A stretch of 64,000 bases of DNA from Hygrophila difformis (Eukaryota; Streptophyta; Magnoliopsida; Lamiales; Acanthaceae). The stretch covers positions 12,340,068 to 12,404,067 of the forward strand of contig JAOANR010000014.1 in the NCBI GenBank assembly GCA_030278955.1. Reading direction: 5' to 3'. Under the pieces are notes generated by a model that was not told where the DNA came from, did no database searches, and saw only the letters and a list, made by a program, of their open reading frames with translations. Both the position numbers and the translations under genes were made by a program. This document shows, one piece after another, positions 21,030 through 32,092 of this stretch (the first letter of the stretch is position 1; each line of letters begins with the position of its first letter).

Positions 21030-22829
21030 GGTCCACGCCCGAACACTTCCGCCAACCACCGGTCACCACCTCCCGCAGAACCACGCGTCTAGCCCACTTG
21101 CGCGCACAGACCCTTCCCGCTCTATCTATCTCTGCGTAATCGTCCTTCTCGGCCTTTATCTCGCCAGGTAAGATTCTTCCCCGAGTCTCTTTTTCTCTTG
21201 ATTTTCTTATTTCACAATGTTGACGCCGTCTTGGGTGTTTGGGAATGTAATTTCCATATCTTTTGATATTTAGGTTTTTATTTTTATTAATGTTTTTTTT
21301 TATGAAAAGTATTAATTCGCCGACTGTCTTCGTTGCTGTGCTAAAATTGGGGCTTGTGATATGTGGATTTTGTTGAATATGATAGATTGGTGTTGATTGA
21401 TACTACCTGTTTATGCATTTTCCATGCCACTTTGTCATTGATCCTGCAATTTGGAATTTTAATTCAGAAAACCTATGCTGCCCTGCCTATTGCCCATGAA
21501 ATGTTTGATAAAATGCTTCTGAGAGCTCTTGGTCAATTCTGAGTAAAATCAACTCATAAACTAAACTATAAACTATGGAAAGTGTTGCATGACCTTGGAA
21601 CCATTATTTAAGTGGTGGATAAGAATCTGCAGCTCTTTGATGAATGAAGGGAGATAAGGTACCCCACTGCTGATGTATATTGGTGAGTGTTGATCCTATT
21701 GGTTGAATTTGTTTTCTTCCTTTAGTGTGTGGGTGTGTGTGTGTGTTTGTGTTGTATTTATTAACTTCCAAATTGGATAATAAGTCAATGTTAATGTTTT
21801 GGAGTTTACAGGCGCATGGATGATTTGATGGAAACTCATGGTAATGACAAAGGAGCTAATTCTTAGTATACCCTTTTCATTGTCTGATAAAATTGATACT
21901 TATATTATAAATTGTTCATTAATTTCATCTTATTACTTTTTATTTTTTCCCACTAGCTATAATAGTTAAGCAAACAAGTCTAGCTAATATAGCAAACTAT
22001 ATGCATATCTTTTAGTTAATGCTTGAAATGGATTGAAGGCAGATGCCTAAGTTAAGTCATTAATTAAAGGATGAAAAAGGGGGAAGAAAGGATGAGTTGG
22101 GTGGGGTCGGTGGTGGAATCTGTGAAGCTCAGGTGCCACCGTGCCAGTACCTGTTGCTTGTTTTCTTGGATAGGTGTAAAAAATGGTTATCAAATCCTTC
22201 TGTTATTTACACAAATGTGTAATACAAGGCATGAGTAGGTAGACAAATTACAGTAGGCAACTGTGTTCACTCCTGCTTGGGATTGTCACAACTGATTCAT
22301 TTTGTCTTTCATTTTCTTGTCACTTCTGTCTATTGTTCACACATTTCCCATGCGCCACCCACCGGATGGATCCACTCCCCTTTCAATTATAATCCTCTGT
22401 CCCATTATTTCTGTCTCAAAACTTTTGGACACGACGTCCAATACACTTGTTTAACACTTATATCTTAAAATGTACATATATAAAAATTATGTAAAATATA
22501 TATTCTAAAAATACATGATTAGACGAATCTGACAAGATCGAATTTGACTATATCTTTTTCGTATATAATTACAATAACATTAGGTCAAAGTTGATCAATA
22601 AACAGTGTCAAAAGTCAAAATGAGACACTTTGAGTGGGACGGGGAGTACTATTCAAGATCTGTCATGCAAAACTTTTGATCTCCATTTCAATAATTCTGT
22701 TTTGTTATTGGCATAAAATCAGAATAGATGATTGTAGTGAGATAATTATTTCTTTCACTTTGTCTTCTCGAACTCTTCTCATTTTGGGCGTGCAATCTTT
22801 TCATAAATTGATTTTCATTTCCTTTTTAG
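21030..22829 (+). other. Probable 5'UTR exon and leader intron of the EDA6-like gene
   Basis: GC-rich sequence from about 21030 ends at a strong donor, CCAG|GTAAG (exon end 21167). The coding exon begins directly at an acceptor with the ATG (tttttag|atg, 22829/22830), so the leader intron would be about 1.66 kb. A possible alternative small exon (21812-21840) sits between 'tttacag' and a 'gtaatg' donor. A TG-rich microsatellite (21727-21755) and a Stowaway MITE lie in the intron. The transcription start is not determined. Confidence 0.5.
22393..22646. mobile_element. Stowaway-type MITE in the leader intron
   Basis: Starts at about 22393 with a degenerate 'tcctctgtcccattattt', ends 'agtgggacggggag' before TA at 22647-22648. 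The interior 'gacgaatctgacaagatcg' resembles other Stowaway copies here. Confidence 0.7.
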
Positions 22830-23201
22830 ATGAGTTCGAGGAGGATATTGACTCCTCGGGCTGGGGCATCGCGAAAGCGGAAAGCAACAGAAGCATTGAA
22901 TTTCTCCTCCACCACGTCGTCAAAATCATTAATTCCAGAAGCGGCTACTAGCATGGGACCGCGATCATCTAATCGGCTTCTGGCAGGCTACATGGCTTTT
23001 GAGTTTCTCAACAAAGGCACTCTACTTGGACGCAAGTTTGAACCAGAAGGAGAAGGAGATAGGTCTGAGAATGGATCCAGGTCTGCTGACTCTGAGCCCC
23101 AATGCTATGGTGATTTGGCAAATTTGCTGAGGATTGAGGAAGGGGCGCATATTCCGGGAGTAGTGAACCCCACACAGTTAGCCAGGTGGATTCAGATGTA
23201 G
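22830..23201 (+). CDS. Small plant-specific protein, EMBRYO SAC DEVELOPMENT ARREST 6-like, 123 aa
   Basis: Begins MSSRRILTPRAGASRKRK, a basic N-terminus that could be a nuclear localisation signal. A conserved central block, NRLLAGYMAFEFLNKGTLLG (about residues 48-67), follows, then an acidic linker, and the conserved C-terminus GVVNPTQLARWIQM preceded by GAHIP. The LLAGY..EFL.KGTL.G and AHIPG.VNPTQLA combination is what I recall of the plant EDA6-type family; the biochemical role is unknown. The single coding exon starts directly at the splice acceptor of a leader intron. Length is normal for the family. The assignment rests on remembered similarity, hence moderate confidence in the name but good confidence that it is a real gene. 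Confidence 0.7.
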   Translation: MSSRRILTPRAGASRKRKATEALNFSSTTSSKSLIPEAATSMGPRSSNRLLAGYMAFEFLNKGTLLGRKFEPEGEGDRSENGSRSADSEPQCYGDLANLLRIEEGAHIPGVVNPTQLARWIQM

Positions 23202-23713
23202 AATATAATTTGCTTTCTACAATCTATGTTGTTTGCCTAAGTTTTTAATGCGTGAAGATAATTTCTACTTCCACAAATAATCACAGTAAATGATTCTCTT
23301 AGGGAATTTTATTTTATTTTTTTAAAAAAAAGAAGGATAAAGAAAAAGAAGAAAAACATTATCCTTTAATTGTTATTCTATTTTAAACCTGTTTGAAGGG
23401 TTTTTAGTGATGACATGGTCTTGGGCTCTCTATATATAGGTTTCGAATGCTGTGGATTAGTTTAGTGTGTATTTACAAAAAAGAAAAAATAAGGAAAAAA
23501 AAAAAAAAAGACGATCCACATGCAAGTAGCTAAATTTACTGTATTTCATATATCTTGAACAGTCCTTGTTTAAATATTTTGTGGTTATTACAGATTAGCA
23601 AACAGAGGAAATTGCGTGAGAAGTGAAATTAGATTGAAATATTGCTTGTTTTATTTAAATAATAATCCCTTGTTGGTGCACACGAAAAACCACAAACGTT
23701 TGTTTGAACTACA
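23202..23713. other. Intergenic spacer between convergent genes
   Basis: AT-rich, with A-runs at 23321-23345 and 23485-23510. Presumably holds the 3'UTRs of the EDA6-like gene (+) and the receptor kinase (-). No poly(A) signal could be assigned with certainty. Confidence 0.4.
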
Positions 23714-26240
23714 TTAAATTTGATTGGTGGTATCTGTTGACCATCCCATCAACTCCAACATGGATAACCTCAGTTGTGCTTGGGCTGATGATCTCGCCTG
23801 TTTATCAACTAGAAATTCCTTGGAGACCTCTTCCATGGACGGCCTACATTTTGGGTTTGCTCTCAAGCAAGCCAATGCAGTGCTCACTACGCGAACCACC
23901 TCTGAGGTCACCCTTCGGCCCACTGGGAGAGGAAGTCTCTTGTCCAGCATATCTTCAAGGATTATATTGCCAGCATCCTGGTGGCTCATCATAAGGTCGA
24001 TCAACTCCCCCGGGTGGCTACCGCAAATCGTTTCCAGGGCAACCACGCCGAAGCTATATACGTCGCACTTTTCATTAACCACCCTAGTGTACGCCAATTC
24101 TGCATTTTGTTCAAAACGATCCAATGTATAATACAGTAAAGAATAGAATGTTAAGTTCAAAAGTATGATGTGTTGATTGTTCTGTACCTGGGGCGATGTA
24201 ACCACGAGTCCCTGCAATCATCGTCCGATTTGAAGAATCTGGATGCATCAATCTCGCAACTCCAAAGTCGGTTAAACAAGCCTCAAAATTCGAATTCAAG
24301 AGCACGTTGCTGCTGGAAACGTCACGATGTAGGATTGGTGGAGTACAATCGTGATGTATGTAGGACAGTGCGTGAGCAATGCCCTTCACTACATTCACTC
24401 TCTTGATCCAATCCAGTTCCATGGCTTCTTCATCATACGTGAGAACAGAAAACAAGCTGCCCCTCTCCATATACTCGTAGATCAAAAACATGCATCGTTT
24501 ATCCAAGCAAAAGCCATACAGCTTCACAATGTTTTTGTGCCTTATTTCGGATAAAATCTTGGCTTCAGTCCTAAAGCTCCTGTCGAAAACAGGATTCTCG
24601 CATTCAAATTTGTGAAGCTTTTTCAGTGCAAAAACTTCCCCACTGTTCATTTTGGCCCTATAGACACTTCCATAGCCTCCGGTGCCAATACAGTAGCGTA
24701 GATCAAAGTCCTCGGTTGCCTCAATGAAGTCTTCATAGGCTCTCTTCCCATCGAAATTCCATATCTTGAATATGTTTTCATTTAGAGAGACTTCGACCAT
24801 CGAGTTTGATTTATTCCCTCTGATCCTAGAGAACCACCACCATCCACCCATAATCAGCAACACCAGGGACACAACTATTGGAAGACCAATATGTAGAAGG
24901 TAGTTGGCAGTTTGCCGTTTTGTGGCGTGATTCTCATTACAGCGGAGTGGCCTGCCGCCTGAATAGTTTGATAAATTGTCGTTTGGGAACAGAACAGTTG
25001 GTGGGAATTTACAGGAAATGGCATGCGGAACAAGACCTTCCAAATGGTTGTAAGACAAATCAATTGTGCCTAAATTGGAAAGCTGAGGAGGAATGGAACC
25101 AGATAGGATATTATGAGAAAGGTTGAGGTTGGTTTCGTTTGCTAGTAGTCCCAATCCGAACTCGTGGGGTATCTTTCCTTGGATAAAATTTCTACTGAGA
25201 TCAATGTTACGAGGGTAACGAAGGGATGCCAGTTGGACAGGAATGGAGCCAATGAACCTATTGTTTTGCAGATATAAATCATCGATGAGGGGCCAAGCAT
25301 GGTGGTTAGATGGGTATGGTAGAGGGCCGGAAAACTTATTGTTTGAGAGAATAAGAGAATGTAGGTTGAGCAGTTCTCCTACTTGACGCGGTACATGTCC
25401 TCGAAGTTGGTTTGAAGAAAGATCTATCGTCTTCAATAGAGGCGGCCACAATAAGGAAGATGGAATTGAACCGTTGATTTCATTTCGAGACAAGTCCAGA
25501 AACATCAAGCTGGTGAGGTTCTCAATTACAATAGGAATAGGACCACAAAAGTGATTGCTCGAGATGTTGAGTATCTGTAGATTTGACAGCTGAACAATCG
25601 CAGGTGGAGAGCCAATGCCATTAAGATGGTTGAAACTCAAATCAAGGCTAACTAGATTCCTCAAATTTCCAACTGCAGGGAAGATGGATCCAATAATTTG
25701 GTTACCCCTCAGATCCAGAGTCTCTAGCAATGTAAGATTTGCGAGTGAAGGAGGTAGCTCACCACTTAGATCATTTCCACCAAGATAGAGATCAGTCAAG
25801 TTGGACAAGTTACCAATTGCTAGTGGAATGCTCCCACTGAGATTGTTGTAACTCAAATCAAGGAGTACCAGACTTCTCAAATTCCCAATTCCAGGGAAGA
25901 ATATTGAACCACTAATTTGGTTAACCGATAGATCCAGAATCTGTAGATTAGTAAGATTTGCGAGTGGAGGAGGCAGGATCCCTGTTAGACCCTTTTCCAC
26001 CATGTGTATTCCCACGACGAATCCGGCATCGTTGCATGTGATGCCAGGCCAGTAGCAATACTGGTCGGATAATTGGGATATGTTGTGGGACCACCAGCCA
26101 ATGGAATTGAGGGCGTTGGCTTCTACTTGTTCTTGTTTATAGAAAGAGGAATAATGTGATGGGGTTCCGGCGGCGGGTAGAAGAAACATGGAAAAGCTAA
26201 TTGAGATGGCAAAGCAAAGAGAACGGAAACAACAAGGCAT
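23714..26240 (-). CDS. LRR receptor-like kinase, MIK2-like, two exons, ~812 aa
   Basis: Plasma-membrane receptor kinase. Exon 1 is 26240-24188 and exon 2 is 24099-23714; the 88-bp intron (GT at 24187-24186, AG at 24101-24100) splits the Glu of GYIAPE. I start at the ATG at 26240 (MPCCFR), as in the broken paralogue at 44003. Order: signal peptide, LRR N-cap with [10 protein letters not shown], about 12 LRRs of the plant LxxLxLxxNxxxGxIP type, a transmembrane segment (about [19 protein letters not shown]), then the kinase: P-loop [11 protein letters not shown], lysine in [44 protein letters not shown]. All catalytic residues are present, so it should be active. The layout fits the MDIS1-INTERACTING RECEPTOR LIKE KINASE 2 type (LRR-XII group). 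The ligand is unknown. Two broken relatives lie downstream. Confidence 0.92.
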
Positions 26241-26447
26241 GATCCACACTGAGACGGAGTGATTATTGTAATGGTAATAGATTTGTTGGTGAAAGGATAT
26301 ATATGCTTACACACTACACTAGAGAATAAATAATCTATGTTATATGTAAGATGCATGTAGCTTCTTAATTATTGTGATCGAAAACTCAAGAGTAGCTTTA
26401 CTTTCCAAGTCAACAAATTTGATCAAAATAAACAATTGAGGGACGGC
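26241..26447 (-). promoter_or_regulatory. Proximal promoter region of the receptor kinase
   Basis: The ~190 bases upstream of the ATG are conserved in the broken copy (44004-44152), including 'ctcaagagtagct' and 'tttccaagtcaa'. This shows the duplication included the promoter. No TATA box is assigned with confidence. Confidence 0.4.
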
Positions 26448-26735
26448 TGTATTTGGCAACAAACGCCAGCGATGAGGGTTTAGTTTTTAAAGTATACACT
26501 AAAAATAGCCTAAAATTCTATATATAGTAAACACTAATTAGAGTGCCAAATTTTAGTCTCTGATTTCGAAAATTCTGAACGCTCATCTCCCCAACTTTTA
26601 GCTTTCCAAACTCCAGACTCTAAACTCTAATTTAAATTTCCATTAGCAAACACCATTATTCAAATTTAAAATTAGTTTTCACCATTAATTTCAAACTCCA
26701 AACTCCAGACGTTAAACTCTAATTATTTTCCATGT
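26448..26735. mobile_element. MITE-like insertion in the upstream region of the intact kinase
   Basis: The paralogous sequence at 49280-49350 runs 'caattgagg' almost directly into 'gattcaattgattttattt', whereas here ~290 bases intervene, starting 'ggctgtatttggcaa' and made of repeated 'aaactccagactctaaactct' words. An occupied and empty site pair, same family as 6870 and 35160. The boundaries are approximate. Confidence 0.55.
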
Positions 26736-28005
26736 AGAGTCGATTGAATTTATTTGTATAGACTTCATGTAGAGTTTTGGCTGACTTTTTACAGGCTCCC
26801 TAAAAATATTTGATTGTGTTAGAAGATTTTGTATAGTTATATTTTTTTTAAAGAGAATCCATTAAATTAGTGGAGTTTTGAAGTCAATAGCGAGCGGAAT
26901 ACCTAAAAAAAATTTTAAAATCTGTATTGAATGATTCAATATTTTTAAAGACATTTAAAATAGGTATTGAATACCTCAAGATTTTCAATGAATTTTTAAA
27001 ATCTATATCCAATGCACCAAAAGTTTGAGAATTCACTCACTTGTATAATTAAAAAAAATTAATTGTTAAAGTGTCAATTAACCATACATACAAAACGAAA
27101 TTAGATAGTATTCCCCAGTTATCATAACTAAGCAAACACAAAAGAACGCATTTTTTATATCAAAATAAAATATTTTAAGCACATTGAATTACAATTCCAT
27201 GTTAAAGTGAGTGTATTTAAATTAAATTAGACGTGCTGAATAATACTGATATGTGTGGTCAATGCGAGAAAACAAAGGAAATTAAAGTGAAAGATGAAGA
27301 GACAAAAGGGAATAGAAAGAAAATGATGAAAGGGAAAAAGAAAAAGGAAGAGCAACGTGCCAATTCCTTTTGTTTAGGCAGTATATTTTTTGGGTGCAAA
27401 ACATAAAAAAAAAATATATTTTTTATTTAAATTTTTATTATAGGGTTATGTTTAATAAATAAATTTAAAAAAATATAATTTTCTTAAATACTATGAAGGG
27501 CCTTATTTTTGTTATAGAACAGAGCCACCAAAAATAATTAGACGGGTCTGCCTGCAGGTACAGATATGATAAGAGGCTATTATTATGTGATGATAATCCT
27601 TATAGAAAAACATAAATGGACATCAACATCATAAGAATGACCATCACATATTTCATAGCTCATATCACAGAGAAATATATCATCACATGGATGAACTCCT
27701 CCATCGCTTATGTACCGTCTGTACAGACGTCTGTACCATATCCACTCCCATGGGCCATGCATTATGTTGATGCTGCAGTAGATTTTTATCACTGATTAGC
27801 GAACATATGAAATATCATGAGACTGAAAATAGATTGAAAATATTGCTCCAGATACTTAAAACTTTGGAATTCACAACATAAACAACAACATTCTACCATA
27901 GATTGTCATTTTAACTTGTGTAGATCAAGTTCCTTTTTCCTTTGTTGAAGATTTATTTCTATAAGTTCAAAAAATAAAGGAAGAAGAAAAATGATTTAGA
28001 TAACC
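26736..28005. repeat. Upstream segment duplicated at 49330-49685 and 50257-50425
   Basis: 26736-27020 aligns with 49345-49660 ('ggagttttgaagtcaatag' in both) and 27230-27360 aligns with 50320-50420 ('gaagagacaaaagggaatag'). A related piece recurs at 28625-28800. The copies are separated in the other locus by a hAT element. 27400-28005 is AT-rich with no gene. Confidence 0.7.
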
Positions 28006-28511
28006 TGGAAAAGAAGCAGAAAACCACAACCATCGTCGGCCACATAATATTAATCATATGGAAATGGCTTAGAAATTTAAGTGAATGATTCTGCTCGACA
28101 AAAGTTATCATTTATATCTCACCCCATCAACTTCACAAAACAATTGAAAAACATGAGAAAAAAGAAAACTTTAGTCTAAAGTAATACACTGCTAGCTAAT
28201 CATGAATTAGTAATCTCTATAAGATGGAAACTATCGAAGATTTTACGTTTGTGGGTACAAACAAATACTACCTCAGTTTTTTTTTTTTTTCTAATTGCTA
28301 CATTACAATTACATGAGTTTTCAAGTAGCTGACTTTAGATGATTTTATATGATTCGTTACAAGGCTAAATAAAATATGGTCAAATGATAGTGAAAGTAGA
28401 GATTACAAACAACAAAACTCATGTTGGGCTTACCCTCAATATCATTCTCTAACCTAACAAAAATAAAGCTATAAAGTTAGCTAGCTGAAAAGCAGTATTG
28501 CAATGTAGTAA
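28006..28511. repeat. ~500-bp segment present inverted at 50435-50969
   Basis: The segment reads 'ccacaaccatcgtcggccac' onward here and appears as its near-exact reverse complement ending 'gtggccgacgatggttgtgg' at 50932-50951. Both copies run into homopolymer A (here) or T (there) at the other edge. Flanking DNA is otherwise duplicated in direct orientation, so one copy was inverted. Confidence 0.8.
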
Positions 28512-28877
28512 AAAAAAAAAAACAAAAAACAAAAAAAAACAAAAACGGAGGAAGTACATCTCCATACACAAATTAAATGGACAAAGGTTGACACGTTTGT
28601 TAGAACGACATTAAAGATATACCTAGTTGTCAATGTGAATAAAACAAAGGAAATTAAAGAAAAAGATGTGAAGATTAAAAAAAAAAAAAAAAAAAAAAAA
28701 AAGGGAAAAGAAAGGAAATGATGGAAGGGAAAAAAGAAAAAAGAAATAAATAAATAAATAAGAAAAGCAACGGAACGTGTCTAAAAGAGAAACGTTGGAA
28801 CTGATGGGCCATGCATGATGTTGGAGTAGCAGTCCGGTTTTGGTGCTGGCATTATTATTGCCAGCAAGTACATGCAT
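28512..28877. other. A-rich low-complexity and duplicated spacer
   Basis: Contains A-runs at 28509-28540 and 28678-28702 and purine-rich sequence related to 27240-27360. No gene. Confidence 0.5.
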
Positions 28878-29037
28878 GGCTAAAAATGATGTCTACACTA
28901 TAAAAAATGATAGCTCAATGAAAAATGATGTTGCCCATTTTATAATATTTTATCATTTTTTCATACGCACACATCATTTCACACAGACATCATTTTTCAT
29001 TGCTCTGACATCATTTTTCTATACGTAGCCATCATTT
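28878..29037. mobile_element. Small foldback element built of AATGATG words
   Basis: Left part repeats 'aaaaatgatg' and right part repeats 'catcattttt' (28921-29035), with outer 'ctaaaaatgatgtcta' and 'gtagccatcattttgg' as inverted ends. A non-autonomous DNA element; CACTA relation is possible (cactataaaaaatg at 28896). Confidence 0.5.
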
Positions 29038-29245
29038 TGGGAACCACTAATTTAGGGTTGTATTCTATCCGATATTTCCACGTTTAAATTATTTTAATAT
29101 ACTATTAATTTTCTAAATTTTATGTTGATACTTTAGTTGTTACGTATTTCCTCTGTTCTATCACTGTTATATTTATTTTAAGTGATACGGAGGCGTTTTA
29201 TCATTGTTAATTAAATAATTTTGAATCTATTTTCTGATATAATTA
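29038..29245. other. AT-rich spacer
   Basis: No feature seen. Confidence 0.4.
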
Positions 29246-32092
29246 TCTATATAATAAATCCTGAATACTTTTTTGCCTGTGCAGACTCAATTGCCCTTAT
29301 TAATTTTAATTTATCCTTCTTAATTTTAAGGGGTTAATCAGTCACTATATGCTTATTTTTAGATCAACGAACCTAATTAATCCACGTCAGCGCTGATTAA
29401 TCATGAAGATACACCTCAGCGCTGATTAATTCTATTTGTGCCATGTCATCAACTTTTAATACTATATTTAGACCATAAATCTTTATATTATAAATAAATC
29501 TTCAAAAAAATCTTTCTATATATTTTAAAAGATATAAATGCTCAACAAATTGTAATATATTTAATGTTTAGTAAATATTTAGTTTTTTAGCGGAACATTA
29601 GTAAATATTATGTTAAATGTATATATTATAAATTCTTGTATTTAATATATTATGTCCAATATATATTTTATTAGTCATATATTAAAGTTTGAATCCAAAA
29701 TATTTACCTAAAAAAATATAATAAATTAAAAAAAATTAGTAAGATTTATATTTAATAAAATTTATATTTACCTAAAAAATATAATAAATTAATATACTTT
29801 AGTTAGTCTATCAAAATTTATATTTAATTAAAAAACATATAATCCGCTATAGTAAGATTAATCAAATTTTAAACATAATTTTTAAGTAGGTTTAACTATA
29901 AAATTTAATATCATTAAAAAAATTTTAATTAACTGTATAATAGATAGACAAAAATTGATAAAAAATATTTTTTAATTATAGATGTAGATATGATTATAAT
30001 TATAATTATGATATTATTAATTAACATATTTTCGGAAACTGTTTTTCTGTTGAATTATTAATATTAGTATTTTAATTTTTCTAATTATTTAATCTATATA
30101 TAATCTATATAATAAATCCTGAATACTTTTTTGCCTGTGCAGACTTTTTTGCCTGATAGTTACTAAGTAATTACTGAGTAATGCCACATCATCAGACACA
30201 TTATCAATATCTATATTTAGAAAATAAATCTATCTGTTGATATAATAAAATCTTTAAAAAATCTTCATAAGTATTTTAAAAAGATATAATTGATTACAAC
30301 TATATATATAAATTATTTGATTGTATAAATAATACATAATATTTAAAAAATATTAATATTATAATATTAGTAAAATAAATTTAATTAGGTTAAATATTTA
30401 TGTCTAAAAAATATAATTCTTTATCAATATAAGGAATATAATAACCATATTTTAAATAAAAATATTTCATTAAAAATATGGTGTAAACATTAAATTGATC
30501 CTAAAAATATTGATTAATATAAAATGACTAAATACCTAAAATTTTTTATACCATTCTAATCAAATTTTATATAATTTTTTGTTCTTTTTAAAGAAGAAAA
30601 GAAAGAAAAGCAAAAAAAAAAAAGATTAAAAACATCATAATTTAATTATTAGACATAATATTATTAATCCAGTAATCTTTATCTATATCAACATAAAAGA
30701 AAAATGTATATTTATCCAGTAATCCCTATCTATTTCAATATAAAGTAAAAATATATATAAAATTCGGAGTATCGTAAAAGAATATTAGAAGTATTTTACT
30801 ATAAACAATATGTAAAGATTTGTGGTAATAATAAATAGTTTGGGTTGTAGCAATATTTATATAAAAAAACCTCTAATATTAAGAGATCATGTTGCATGTC
30901 CAAACATAGTACAAAACATGTGAATTCAATTAAACATCATTTACCATTTTATTTTTCACAAAAAATAGCTTAAAGTAAACAGTTAAACATAAATATATAG
31001 TACTAACTAATTATTATTTTACCTATTCCCAAAATATAACTCTAAACTTAACAAGTTGGGTCATTTGTACCCTTATTTTTTTTTAAAAAAAAAACACCTA
31101 AATTTTTTATTTAGTTTTAAAATTCTACCATTCTACCTTTTAAAATATTAAATTCGACCTCATCAATTCTAAAAGAAATCTCATTTTGGTACTAACAATT
31201 TGAAAATAACCTCATTCCACCCATTCACGTTTGAAAAGTTTCCCATTAGCATAACAATTTAAAAATAATGTATGTAGTAATTAATTTTCCTTTTAACTTA
31301 AATACAAAACTATAATTAACTAATAAAATTCGATTATACTATTTAATAAAATAAAATAACATATAATGAATGATAAATGAAATTACATTCATTGTAATAT
31401 CTTTAATTTTAGAAAGTAAATTTATTATTAATTATATTTAGATTCTTATTTTAGTTTATTTGAAAATTTTTATTTCAATTTCCTTATTTCTCAGATTTTT
31501 TATTTTTCTAATTTTATTTCATTAGAATTCCTCAACCAATAAATATCATTATCCAGATAGAAAAAATAGTTTATAATTATAAAAAATATGCTCAAAAAAT
31601 ATATCCCTAACAAATTTAGTATCGGAGTATAAATTTAATTTAGGCCTTATAATAATAATGAATTCAAAAGTAATAAAATTTAATTTTCACATTTCCTTAT
31701 TTAGAAAATTTTTACTCCATCGAACAAACATCACATCAACTATTTACTATACTTTAATAAATACCTCATTCTACATAAATACCGTACAGCCTTAATAATG
31801 CAAAAATATATTTCTTTTTCTAATTTTTAATAGTTAAAGGGTATTTATTTTCCACTTGCTCTCATAATTTTATAGATGAAAGCAAACCCTATATATTTGT
31901 TTTCTAACAGTGAAAATAATTTATTTTATATTATGTCCACCTGATTGTAGGTTTTTCTTTTAAATTTTGGTTAAATGCATTAAAAAACTATTTAAGCAAA
32001 AGATTTTGAATCTTATATAATAAAAAACTATATTCACATTTTATATCGTCATATTAGTTCAACGCCCGTGCGCAGCGGGTGAAAAAATCTAG
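29246..32092 (+). mobile_element. Composite non-autonomous Helitron, unit 1
   Basis: Begins TCTATATAATAAATCCTG (5' TC) and ends in CTAG at 32089-32092, preceded 9 bases earlier by a GC hairpin (CCCG 32065-32068 paired with CGGG 32076-32079, 7-nt loop), the canonical Helitron 3' end. A second 5'-type end with the same first 30 bases starts at 30104, so the unit has two heads and one tail. No RepHel coding sequence is visible; the interior is very AT-rich. Confidence 0.8.

Noticed and set aside
26241..26249. Three extra codons at the start of the receptor kinase
   Set aside because: The codon at 26249 is GTG; the ATG at 26240 matches the start of the paralogue at 44003.
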